Shown here in pieces: positions 10,774-21,488 of a stretch of 64,000 nt of DNA (position 1 is its first letter; each line of letters begins with the position of its first letter). The notes under the pieces are model-generated. The model did no database searches. It worked only from the letters and a program-made list of their open reading frames with translations, and had not been told where the DNA came from. Source of the stretch: Endotrypanum monterogeii (lineage: Eukaryota; Euglenozoa; Kinetoplastea; Trypanosomatida; Trypanosomatidae); assembly GCA_000333855.2 (NCBI GenBank), contig CM007320.1, positions 3,334,350 through 3,398,349 of the forward strand. The letters are read 5' to 3'. The position numbers and the translations under genes were made by a program.

Positions 10774-10970
10774 AACTCACATAGAATAAAGTCGCAATAC
10801 GAGGAGTACGCGTCAGTGCGTGTTTGTGGGTGAATCTCAATCAGCCGATCTTGACAGGTCCTCCGAGGTAAAACGCAGCCAGCTTAAATAAATATACTCT
10901 ATCAGCTCATCCGCAAGCAAGCCCTCCCCCCTGACATGTGTCGGTGTGCATCAAGGGCTCAGCCTCGTAG

Positions 10971-11004
10971 TGTGTGTGTGTGTTTGTGTGTGTGTTTGTG
11001 TGTG
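10971..11004. repeat. (TG)n microsatellite, imperfect
   Basis: TG run broken twice by TTTG. Confidence 0.9.
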
Positions 11005-13309
11005 CAGATGCAATAGGTGTACATCCAGAATGATACAGCTAAATGAAGGCAGGCGGGACGAGAAATGAGTGAGCATTCCCTGAAGGTGTAAAAGGCTGTG
11101 TGGAACCGCATGAGGGAGAAGTGGAAGGGCCCAAAAGTCTGCCGCTGCCCACTACAAAGAGAGAGACTCCATGTGCTGAGATACACAGAGCTCGTCCAAA
11201 AACGATTTGATGGTCGTGTGTGGAAATCGACGACGTCGGTGAGCAAGAATCGCTGAAGAGAGCTCTCCGTCGCCGTGGAGTATGAAGATTTTTAATTCTT
11301 GACATTGGGTTAATCTTTGTGTATCCCATCTCAACGCATGATTTGCCCTTTTCTCTAGCCCCTTTCCTGCTGGTGAATAGAAGTCGGTGATCGCGGCGAT
11401 ATCAGGTGAGACTAGACATCACTATATATTGCCCCCATTCGGTATAATTACACATCGGTACTCACCTCTGGTTCATCTCAGACACTTACGTGCCTGATCG
11501 ACGTGACACACGGAAAGGCAGCGATACACTTGTCAACTCTGTTTTCCAGGTGGTGGTGGTAGAAAGGAGGTCAAGTATCCGCAGGTCTTCGCCTCCCCCC
11601 CCCCAGAGGGGCGATACTAATCAAAGAGAAAAATAAAGATCTTGTTGATAGACCAGATGAGAGCACCAACCCGAAGATGAACCAGTTAAGGGGAAAAAAT
11701 AGGCGGAGAGTTTCAAGGTTGCATGCGCTTTCATAGAGACCTTAGACAAAGAAATGAGCATGGAAATACACCCCATCCCTATGTAACACCAATTCAAAAA
11801 AAAAAAAGGAAGAAAAGTCTGAAAAGGGGAAAATATTAAGGGGAATACACCACCAGCAGTACGTCGCATGTTGAAGTCATCAAGCATATCCAGTCAGGTG
11901 GGGGCATGGACAGCCACATCATCACGCCGCCGTAGGGATAGACTGAGGTATTCGACAAACAGTACGAGAATGATGACGAAAAGTCCAGAAGGTGATCAAG
12001 AATCCTTCCAGTGGGTGTCGAGGCAAAAACAAAAAAAAGTGTGTGTGGAGAAGAAGGGGGGATCCGACCTTATACAAACGAGCGTCGCCCACCTCAACCG
12101 ACAACGGTAAACCTTGCCCCATGCACACAATCAGGAGAAAGGACGGTAAGGAATGTGCGGCAAGAGGAGCGCGCACACACAGATAAAGTCTACAAGAGGG
12201 ATATTGTGTGAAAAGAATGAAACGACAAAAATAAAAAAAAACTGCAACAGCGTCTTATTTCATGTAGTGTATTTCCCGGGAAGCTAGAACCGTTCTCGTA
12301 ACATTTTTGTCGCAGGGAAGAGGTTTTTGGATACCAAGGATGTCCTGGCCACTAGATTGTATAGGGCATTGAGGATTCGGGTAGACCCGGCGACGACGCA
12401 GCACAAGAAGCTTCGCTTACCCTATGGTAGAGAGAACACTAAAAAAAAAAAAAAAAAGGGTGCGTTAAAAGTAGTAACTGGTAATATCTTCGATCACGGG
12501 TACCCCTGCGTACACCTGTCAATGTGTGTTTCCTTGTTGGTGTTCATGAAGGTCCACAATCTCTCTTTCCCCCATCGAGTGAATTATCGACTCTCTCTCA
12601 TCAATTCTAGCTTTCTCATATAAACGCTTTTTTTTTCCCCCAGCTGTTCGAAAAAAAAAAAAATCTTTTTGTTCGCCAACGAAACATAAAGACGAAAGGG
12701 TTCCCTTCTTCCTCTTTCTTTTTCTCCAACCAATTGACAAGAACATAAATATCAGCACCCAACTGCTGATTTTTTTTTTTTTCAGACGCGCGCGTGTGTG
12801 TATGGGGGTAATGCTGCAAGAAGATGTTTTTCGAACACGCTAGAAAAGTTGAGAAAAAAGAAAAAAAATGATGCACACAAAGGTAAAAATACCCTTTGAC
12901 CGAAGTTTTAGCGTCTATGAAACGTTCGAGCAATAATAATATTATAGAACACAAAAACACACACAGATGCATGCACATCTTTACGAATTGCACGTATATA
13001 GATGTGGATTCCCGCAACATGACTAGACAGTTAATGCGAGAGCCGAGAGCATGGATTGAAGAAAATTCTGGGAGGAAAACGGGAGGGGAGAGGGTAGCAA
13101 CGTTCCTTCCTAAGAAAGAAAATGCTTCTGCGTGTATCTATTCAACTACAGCACGTTGACGAATCGTAGCCCCCCCCCCAGCTGCGTTCATTTTTTGTTA
13201 TGACACATCTGTATGTCTCGTCGCCTCGTATACTTTCATCAAGGACTAAGCAAAGCACAGTCCCATTTACTTGCTGATGCGACAAGATGCGTGCCGAAGA
13301 TACTATATA

Positions 13310-13332
13310 AATATATATATATATATATATAT
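13310..13332. repeat. (AT)n microsatellite
   Basis: AT run of about 23 bp followed by a T-run. Confidence 0.95.
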
Positions 13333-13793
13333 TTTTTTTTTATAGTATATTGGTTGTCTCCTAGTATCAGCAATTTTGGGGGCCCTATCCAATGCACCAG
13401 TGGGCCACATCCACCATCAGACGCGTAGAAAAGGAAGACAGAATCACTACGCGAAACGTTCTGTATGCTCTGGACATACGCACTCCTCGCCCCCCCCCCT
13501 CCTATCCTTGACATGGACACCTCATCATGACCTCGCAAAAGGGGAAAAAAACTCCTCATAAATGAAAATATGTTTTTTCCCCACTTACACTGTCGCCGCG
13601 GTTTCAGTCGACCTGATATCTCCTCAGCAACTGAGCAACTCTTTCCTTCCTTGTGCGTGTACACGCGCTCAATGGAATCGAGACCCATATCGCTATTGCC
13701 TCTACTTTTTATCGCTGCTTCGGAAAATGAGCTTCACATATGACACACTCACCCAACAAATTCACACACACACACAATTTTCGGAGGTAACCG

Positions 13794-13795
<2 letters not shown>

Positions 13796-13829
<34 letters not shown>
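13796..13829. repeat. (AT)n microsatellite, left copy at a gap
   Basis: AT run of about 34 bp immediately left of the N-gap. The sequence leading into it resembles that leading into the AT run at 13976. Confidence 0.9.
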
Positions 13830-13833
<4 letters not shown>

Positions 13834-13867
13834 AGTAGACGGACGATACGCTATACGAGTAAGTAAA

Positions 13868-13887
13868 NNNNNNNNNNNNNNNNNNNN
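13868..13887. other. Assembly gap (20 N), probably false
   Basis: Twenty N. The right flank (13888-14005) reads like a noisy second copy of 13745-13829, and the left flank (13830-13867) like a noisy copy of the sequence after 14005. Confidence 0.85.
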
Positions 13888-13973
13888 TACGTAAAGTACG
13901 TAGTACGTACTACACTACTAGTACACGACTACTACCAACCAACTACTACACACACACAGTTACGTACGTACGA

Positions 13974-13975
<2 letters not shown>

Positions 13976-14005
<30 letters not shown>
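13976..14005. repeat. (AT)n microsatellite, right copy at a gap
   Basis: AT run of about 30 bp. Probably the same locus as 13796-13829, represented twice. Confidence 0.85.
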
Positions 14006-14008
<3 letters not shown>

Positions 14009-15151
14009 GATGAGGGCCATCGCATGCGATGGAAAATTTAAAAAGTAGCACGCGAAAAAGGTGGAAATGAGGCTGCAACGAAAAACACAGAGAGAAAAAA
14101 GTGACGCTGCGAGAGGAGGGAAACAAAGGGGGAAGAATGCGCTCAGCACAAGCAAAAAGAAAAATGAGAAACTAAAGGAGTTCACGAGACAACGAGTCAG
14201 CCCAAAACGAGCATGGACTTGAGGTTTGAAAAAGTCTTTTAGAAAAACAAAAAGACAGGAGAGGAAATTTTCCTCGAAACTAGATATCCCACACAAAAAA
14301 TGCACCCATAATAGCTGTATCTGCATTCGAGTCTCATGCACACCACGAACGAGAAAAAAAACATGTGCACGAGTTCCCAACTTTCGACGAAGGCGATCAT
14401 GAAGCTGAGACTCAGACGCTGAACACCATCATAGCCTCTTCCCAAGATTTTCTCTACGCATTCATCATCTTGAGGAAAGATGTCATAACCAACTGCTCTT
14501 GCTGTGCCCCCCCCCAAAAAAAAAATCGCGTCAACACCGTCAGGCGTTTAGCCCTGGGGCATCCTCACTGTGCAGGGTGTTTTCAGTTGAAGGGTCGCGC
14601 ATTGCTGAAATCGCTTAGAGATGTCTCGCAGTACCGAGAAGACCCCCCCCTCACTTAGCTGCAGAGTCCTGAAAAATTCGTATGCCAAAAGATCTACCCG
14701 ACGGTGAGTGATCGATGTGCGGGTGATAACCCCACCCGCTATGCCCACATCACCCTCAAGTGTGGGAACTCCCTGACGAGAGGAAGAAAGGAGAGAGACA
14801 GAGTGTGTGTGTGTGTGGGAGGGGGGGGGGCTTCCCCTCGCAGCGCCGTATTGGACTCGACAATTGACATCTGTATCCATGGATCGTGCTGACCCATTTG
14901 CACTCAACAGCTTCATCCTCTTCTCACGCAAAAGCAGTTGTCTACAGGGAGGGTTGTAGGGGGCTTCTTTGCTTCTCCTTTAGGTGAGTTGTTTGCCTGC
15001 AAACATCAACCTTGCCAACGTTTGGAATCTCGTTCTCGGGGCAGCAGGCAGGGGTAGATAAGAGAAAAAAAAGGGATCAATACAGCTGGGACGCAGAGAA
15101 AATAGTTGCAACAAAAGCGGCTGTAAACTCATTGACTGTCCCCCACCTCTC

Positions 15152-15176
15152 ACTTCCCTCTTTTGAAGAGGGAAGT
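15152..15176. repeat. Perfect 11-bp inverted repeat with 3-nt loop
   Basis: ACTTCCCTCTT, loop TTG, AAGAGGGAAGT. It forms a perfect stem-loop in either strand's RNA. It lies in the gene-poor spacer with no gene close by. Confidence 0.85.
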
Positions 15177-15307
15177 AGAAAAGACACGGTCACTACTTTT
15201 CTTCCCTTTTTTCTAACTAAAAAGATAGGAGGGATTTGTAGTGAAGACAGAGACGCGACAGTACAACAGAAAACAAGTGCCAGCTCAATAGAAGCCTGTT
15301 TTTCTCT

Positions 15308-15355
15308 ACACACAAACACACACACACACACACACCGATATATATATATATATAT
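15308..15355. repeat. Compound (CA)n-(AT)n microsatellite
   Basis: CA run followed after a CG by an AT run. Confidence 0.95.
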
Positions 15356-15686
15356 CACGTTGTTTCTTAATTATCTTACCCTCTAGCACCGTCTTCAAAA
15401 CTGGTCGGATAAAATCAGAGAAAACATGTTGTGTGTTGCCCGAAGAAGAAAATAGCGGAGGGACTTTTTTTTTTTGCAAAAATGTGTTTTCACACAAACC
15501 CGTCCTACACACGCCGAGAAAGACGAAGGGGACAAATGCTACGGCAGAAAAACAAAGTAATGTAAAACAATGCCGATTGAAAAACATCAACGACAGAGGT
15601 GATGAAGCATAAACAGAGGTAAAAGAAAGTAAAAAAAAAAAAGCAGATCAAAAAAAAAAATTATAATGTTCTATGTATGTTTGTGC

Positions 15687-15706
15687 GTGTGTGTGTGTGT
15701 GTGTGT
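15687..15706. repeat. (GT)n microsatellite
   Basis: GT run of about 20 bp. Confidence 0.9.
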
Positions 15707-15956
15707 TTCCTCCCATTTCTTGTGGGGGTGTTCCAGGGCGAAGCGCACTCCTCCTCATGTAAAAGCACACGATCCGTGAAGCATCGAAAAAAAAAAACCA
15801 GGGAATGACAGTCGAGGGAAACACAAAACAAGAAAAAAGAGCTAGTAGGTCGAAAAACCATCCTACAACACTGGTAAAGCCGTCTGGAGGGGGGGGGGAA
15901 AGAAGGATGAGGAAGAAAAAAAGCAGGTAGAAAGGGAGATCGAAGTTTAGAGCCTG

Positions 15957-15957
<1 letters not shown>

Positions 15958-15988
<31 letters not shown>
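15958..15988. repeat. (CA)n microsatellite
   Basis: CA run of about 31 bp. Confidence 0.95.
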
Positions 15989-15989
<1 letters not shown>

Positions 15990-16253
15990 CTCACCAGAAA
16001 ACTACATTGGGTGAAACATCAGATAAATAGCTTGACCAACGGGAAAGAAAAAAGGCGAGGCGTCGTGAGTCTACAAGAGACGACGACCGAACGAAAGAAA
16101 GAAAAATGTCTCGATAACTTCACATTGACCTCTTTATTGACGCATCGATGCCCCGCGCTGACTGAATGAAACAGAAGGTGTCATGGAGAAAACCACAGGA
16201 GGAGCGTATGTATCTCTCCCTTTTGCATCCTTTTTCTTTCTACTAGCAGGCCC

Positions 16254-16280
16254 GGGGGGAGGGGGGGGGAGGGGGGGGGG
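16254..16280. repeat. G-rich tract (G-quadruplex candidate)
   Basis: 27 bases with 25 G interrupted by two A. It could fold as a G-quadruplex on the plus strand. On the transcribed-sense strand it is a C/T tract. Confidence 0.85.
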
Positions 16281-17186
16281 CTCACAGTTCATGATGAGTG
16301 TTATGGACAAAAAAAAAAAAAGAGGCTTCGAAAACTCGACGTACAAAGTCATTCTGTGAGGAATCCTTTTTTTTTTACTTCTCCAGAAAGAAAGCATCGT
16401 GAAGGGGAGCCGAGGATAGTGAAGGCGAAGTGTCTGTATGTTAAAGTGGGTACCGCCTTCTCCCGATCCCTCTGCGTTGCATTCTTCTCTTCGCCAAATA
16501 TATATATATATATAGGGGGGGGTGTCTTTGTCTTCGAGTGAGCGGGCTATTTAGTGGAAAAGGAAATACAAGCGTGACCTGTTTGACTAGGGAGAGAGGG
16601 CACAAAAAGGGAAAAAAATATGAGGAAAACACGCGCCGCCAGTAAGTCAGGACACCAAAGACAAGGAGAGAAAAAAGAAAGAGACCAAGGAACAGAAGGC
16701 AAAAAAAAAAAATCAGGATACCTTCACTCACGAGAGAAACGAGCGGCATCTCCGAGAAAGGTATTTTCTCCCGTTCTGATGGCTTCATGTTTTTCGCTTT
16801 GATTCTTTTTTTTTTGACTATGTATTCAGTATATAAAAGCTGTCTCGGTGTGTCCTTCGATGCTCTCATAAGTGGGGAAAATAAAGACATTGGAGGCGGG
16901 ACATCTGCAGGTCAAAGCAATGCGGGGGGCGGGGGAAACGAACAGACTTGCGCGATCGACCGAAAAAAAAAAAGCAAAGCTCATGAAAAAGCGTAAAGAG
17001 GACAAGTCAGAAAAAAAAATAGTGTAAAACATCCCAGGTGCAACAATGCTGGGAGACTTTAAGTATTGCAGGGGAGGAAGAAGTCTGAAATGCATGCGGA
17101 AGAGAGAAGGAAAAAGGTAGCGCAGGTGTCTTTGTGATTCGCACGTGTAAAAACAAAAAAAAAGTATATCACTGACTGCGCTTTCT

Positions 17187-17189
17187 TTT

Positions 17190-17221
<32 letters not shown>

Positions 17222-17229
17222 TATATATA
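17187..17229. repeat. Compound (TTA)n-(AT)n microsatellite
   Basis: About six TTA units running into an AT tract. Confidence 0.95.
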
Positions 17230-17831
17230 CTCCCTTCCGCTTCATGCTGCAAGTCCATTGCTGCTATTCTCTCCTTCGCCTTTTAGAGTGTGATACGGAA
17301 AATGGAGTTCAGAGGGCTCCTGGGCGCAATTACATGGATACACCTCGATATAAAAAAAAACTTTCCCACAAGCATGCGAAGGAAAAAAGGAAGAGCGAAC
17401 GAACAGGACACCCTCCCTCCTTGTGTGCGCACAAGAGGGTATCACAAACAAGTGCAGAAGAAGTGTAATTAAATAATAGTACGCGATGACACACACAGAA
17501 ATGCCCCAGAGAGGATAATTGATAGAAGCGCGAAAAAAAACGTGATATCAACCAAAGTAATAACCATGATACCTCACGAATAAGCAAAAAGATGCGGGAT
17601 ACAAGAAAAAAAAAAGGGAACGGGACACACCCACCGCTGAGGAAAAAAAAAACGGGGTTTCACAGGACTTTCTGGAATTTATGTAATTTTGATGTGCACT
17701 TTTTTTTTGTTACTCCCCCTCCCCCCCACCCACACACTGTGCTGTAAATGAATACGCGCCGTCTTGGGAAGCTGGTAAGCTAGATGGGGTCAGAGGATAT
17801 CCTCATCGCCCCCTTTTTTTTTTTGACTGCT

Positions 17832-18764
17832 TCACCGTAGCCCGCGTTTGTGGAGGTACGCGAGCAGCGATGAAGGGCGATCGGTCTGGAGGATACCAGC
17901 CCCGAGGCGATCCACTACGTATCCCCAATTTGCGTCTGCGTTTCCCAACGCGCGATCGTCACTGTGACCACCACATGTTGTGGGCCAAATGGTGTTGATC
18001 CACAGTGTCGCCTTTGATTTTTTGGCAAGGATTTGAATGTAGTGGAGTATTTCGGTATTTTCGGTTTCAAAGTTGATCTCGTACAGTTCGTGCTGAGGGG
18101 CAAATGCACTGTCAATGCTCTCGTATGTTGTCTGGTCTGTGATCGACAAAATCGGCATAAATACAACGCGACCCAGCAACTCCGCCGAATATCGTTTGCA
18201 CAGATCCTCGAAGGGCATCTCTGACTTCAAGATTGTCTGCTCAACCATACCTGTCCTTACGAGAAGCGGAAAAAGCTCTTCGAAATACACGTCAGCTTTA
18301 TCCAGGTTGAGGATGACGCGGTCCTTTGCACGTACAAGTACTTCCTCCACCGTCGGTACCCTAAACTCGGTCATGTTTCCCAGGCCGTCCTTCAAACGCA
18401 GTGCACGCACCTCGGCCAGGGTGTGGTCGCCTACTCTGCCATGACCGTTGGTTGTGCGATCTAGCGTCTCGTCATGCATGAGAATGAGCGCACCGTCACT
18501 TGTGCGCATCACGTCCACCTCGACAATGTCTGCCCCCATTTCGATGCAACTTTCAACAGCCTCAAGTGTGTTTTCAACATAGTTGCGCCAATCGCCACGG
18601 TGGCAGGCGACGCGCACCGGGAGGGAAGAGCAGGGAGGGTGAAGCGGTAGGCGCAGGTGAGGACGCAAGCTTGGCTCCTGGTGAAAGAAATGACGGTTGG
18701 TTGCTTGTATTTCTGCCTGGTTCCCCTGCGTAATTAAAGTGTGGGCGAGCGAAGGGTGGTACAT
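17832..18764 (-). CDS. Glycerophosphodiester phosphodiesterase, bacterial type
   Basis: 310 residues. It should hydrolyse glycerophosphodiesters to glycerol-3-phosphate plus an alcohol in a TIM-barrel GDPD domain that fills residues 50-310. Family catalytic and metal residues are visible: His55-Arg56 (CHRGDW), Glu64-Asn65, Glu82-x-Asp84 (VEVD), His97-Asp98 (MHDETLDRTTNG), and Asp155-Lys156 in NLDK. The HRGDWRN start of the domain, the LMHDETLDRTTNG block and the closing QTDRP followed by YLHKRGLR are, as I know the family, closest in style to enzymes of Bacteroidetes-like bacteria. That suggests horizontal transfer, but no tree was made. Residues 1-50 are not an obvious signal peptide. The ATG at 18764 follows a plausible splice acceptor at 18796. 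It stands alone between a 7-kb and a 2.6-kb spacer. Confidence 0.9.
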   Translation of the reverse strand: MYHPSLAHTLITQGNQAEIQATNRHFFHQEPSLRPHLRLPLHPPCSSLPVRVACHRGDWRNYVENTLEAVESCIEMGADIVEVDVMRTSDGALILMHDETLDRTTNGHGRVGDHTLAEVRALRLKDGLGNMTEFRVPTVEEVLVRAKDRVILNLDKADVYFEELFPLLVRTGMVEQTILKSEMPFEDLCKRYSAELLGRVVFMPILSITDQTTYESIDSAFAPQHELYEINFETENTEILHYIQILAKKSKATLWINTIWPTTCGGHSDDRALGNADANWGYVVDRLGAGILQTDRPSSLLAYLHKRGLR

Positions 18765-18795
18765 GGCTGGCGCAGAGGGGTGAGTCCGAACAAAG

Positions 18796-18835
18796 CTACA
18801 GATGAATAACCCCGATGGGATGAAGGAAAGGGCAA
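18796..18835 (-). promoter_or_regulatory. Trans-splice acceptor of the GDPD gene
   Basis: In transcript sense a pyrimidine-rich stretch (complement of about 18808-18832) precedes AG (plus-strand CT 18796-18797), giving a 31-nt 5' UTR. Confidence 0.5.
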
Positions 18836-19182
18836 ACAGCTTTGCGTGAGAGGAGATGATAACAATGACACGTGAATTGTGGTCCCCCAGATCACTGCAT
18901 AATGCTGCTCAAAATAAATAGAAATGCCGCGCAGAGATACTGTGAGTATGCCTTGATGAGACACGATGAAGGGTTCAAACCCCCCCCAAAAAAAATACAG
19001 TGACTACGTATGTGGAAGGTGGGAAGGTTACGAACACGATTAAGGCTGTTGCGACGGAGACGGATTTTCTTGTGATCAGAGGGCGTGCATAGGTGAGAGA
19101 ACGCTTTGTTAAATAATAAAACCGGACAAAATAGTGAAGTGAAATTCACTGAGCACGTTTGTGGGGTAATAATGAGTGAGTT

Positions 19183-19205
19183 TGTGTGTGTGTGTGTGTG
19201 TGTGT
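19183..19205. repeat. (TG)n microsatellite
   Basis: TG run of about 23 bp. Confidence 0.9.
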
Positions 19206-20007
19206 ATGGGTAGGGGGGAAGGAAGGGGGAAAGAGAGAAGCGGTGTTTGACGTGGTCATGTTTTTTATTTCGCTAGTGGAGGGGAATCAAGAGAAACCGA
19301 TACAGTGTAAACGTGTGTGACAAATGAGGGAGACATCAAACCAAACAGACACACGCGCTCAAGCAACTTCCCTCCACCCCCACCCGTTTTATACGAAAAA
19401 TTCACACGACCGAGTCACGAGAAAAAAAAATGACGAGACCGCACCACCCAGCAGGAGTGCAACGGCGATTCAGAAAAACTACAATGACCTCCGCGCACCC
19501 GTGTGTCTTTGCATGACAGCTCACGGTTGTTCCAGCTAAATCTTCATGATTTTTTGTTTCAAAAAATCGAGTCTAATGACAAAAAAGGGAAGAGAGAATA
19601 GAATTGCCGTTGATTCTACCACTGGTGAATTGCGGAGGGAACTTTGGGCACGTTCAACATGGATAATCGAATACACATGGGACGCAGGTGCAGATAGAAC
19701 AAAAACCAGTCGCCACGCCGATACTGGTATATGCCCTGAACGAATGAAAGCGATGAAAAACCGAGGATGTTCAGCTGCCACACATGCTCTGCAGAGAACA
19801 ACAACAGCCGAAAAAAAAAAATTGGACCAACACATCATACACACATCACCATACAACCAAGCAACCTGGCCATCAAATGTCCGCAAAAAAAAAAAAGACC
19901 GGAATGAGCGCCACGTACAAACAAAAAAAAAAATACAATAAAATAGAACAAAGGCGGTGAAAGAGAGGAGGAAAAATAAATGAGCATATATAACAAAAAT
20001 AATAAGA

Positions 20008-20031
20008 ATATATATATATATATATATATAT
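20008..20031. repeat. (AT)n microsatellite
   Basis: AT run of about 24 bp. Confidence 0.95.
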
Positions 20032-21488
20032 GGTAATAATTTTCATCGACGCGCCAAAGTCAGCGACAAAAGGCGCGCGACTCTCACTTCTCGGGGAAAA
20101 AAAAAGGAGACGACCGATAAAAAAGTGAATGAGATGCACACAATACGACCCTACTCCAGCTCCTGCCGAGACGTGGGAGCGTGCTCATACTTCTGTACAC
20201 CAATATCAATACTGACTCTTTTTTTAACGACAACGCTTGCCGCTAACTTTTTCCCTGTTGTGCACCACTCCTGTCGACCATACAAATACCATGACGCATC
20301 AAGCAAACGCTACAATAAAAGAGGACACGCGCGAGCCATCGTAACAGCCCGGGAGAGGAAGGGGAGGGCGGGTGCCCTCTAGGAGAAAAAAAGAGAAAAA
20401 GATAGGCGCTACTGAACAAAAGCTGTAAACGCAAAAAGGAAGGCGAATCAAAGGGGGAAGAGGTGGAGCAAGAGCAAAATAAAGAAAAGAGGGAGAGAGA
20501 TCTAGAAATAGAACAGAGGGGAAGAAAGAAAAATACATGAATCCAAATGCCATCCTCATAACAAGAAGTTCCCCATCTCCTCGAGATCGAGGGTCTTGAG
20601 GGTGACATCGCGATATACGTCTAGTGAGGAAATAAACAGGAACCACAAAAATAGAAAATAAAAAACAATACGCGTAAAAAAAAAAAAATTGAGGACCCGT
20701 CGGCACACAAAACGCATCAGTTGGCAGGAACGTGAGTTCATACGGGATCGCAAATATCTCGAACTCTTTGTGTTGAACCTACTGCTACGCCTTTCCTGTT
20801 GTTCCACCCTAGGTGTGCGTGTGTCTTTGTGTGTGAGAGAGTGTCTATAGCTTCAGCGACTTCTGGAGTGATTTGCGCCGCTGTCCTCGCACATATAAAT
20901 GTAGATTTATATATACGAACCCTACAGATACACTTTTTTTTTCTTTTCGTGGTGCGGCGTGAGTTATGCTAGTTCTATATCAACACCGTCGCAATAACCC
21001 GTTCATGCTCGAAGCAATACGTTTATGGAAAAGTGAAACAACAAACAAACCGACATCCACACAGGGACACCCGCAACATGAGACATATCAGGAATGGTGA
21101 TGTGCATGAAAAACATCGTGCGAGGCGACTTCCGTCGCGTAAAGAAGCATTTAAGGGATGCCGTATATGCGCGACGGGACTACAAAGCAGATCCTTTACA
21201 AGTGGAACACTCTTTCAGGCATGTGGAGCTCCACTCCATTCAAACGAAGACGCCAAACAGTTTACAAAAAGGGAAAGGGAGAACATAGCGTGTGCGGGAG
21301 ACCAAAAATATGACAAAAACCCCGCCCCCTCTTCTTGACATTGCAAAGATGTAAAAAAAAAAAAACAGTGGGCTCGTTGAGGGTAGTACAAGGGAGCAGT
21401 GGCACGATTGGTGAGTTATCCAACTCGGTAGTGTGTGATATGCGCGAGAGGGGGAAGGTACTTGCACCTCACCCTGTTCAGTCCACCC

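Larger units (their letters stand above)
10774..17831. other. 7-kb gene-poor spacer
   Basis: No ORF on either strand looks like a protein gene: most are translated microsatellites or poly-A/T. The region holds at least seven dinucleotide tracts, G-runs, a false assembly gap at 13868-13887 and a perfect 11-bp hairpin at 15152-15176. No tRNA, SL RNA or retroposon signature was recognised. C/D or H/ACA snoRNAs cannot be excluded by eye. Confidence 0.55.
18836..21488. other. Spacer between the GDPD and J-like membrane protein genes
   Basis: No convincing gene. Contains a GT run, an AT run and poly-A runs. Confidence 0.5.

Noticed and set aside
14548..14931. Minus-strand 127-codon ORF in the 7-kb spacer
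   Set aside because: Its first codon is TTG, it contains a translated TG repeat, and no domain is recognisable.
10774..17831. Retroposon remnants (ingi/SIDER type) or spliced-leader RNA genes
   Set aside because: I looked for their known conserved starts by eye and found none. A homology search would be decisive.
18960..18990. T-arm-like GGGTTCAAACCC, possible tRNA
   Set aside because: No matching A box, acceptor stem or anticodon arm can be built upstream on either strand.
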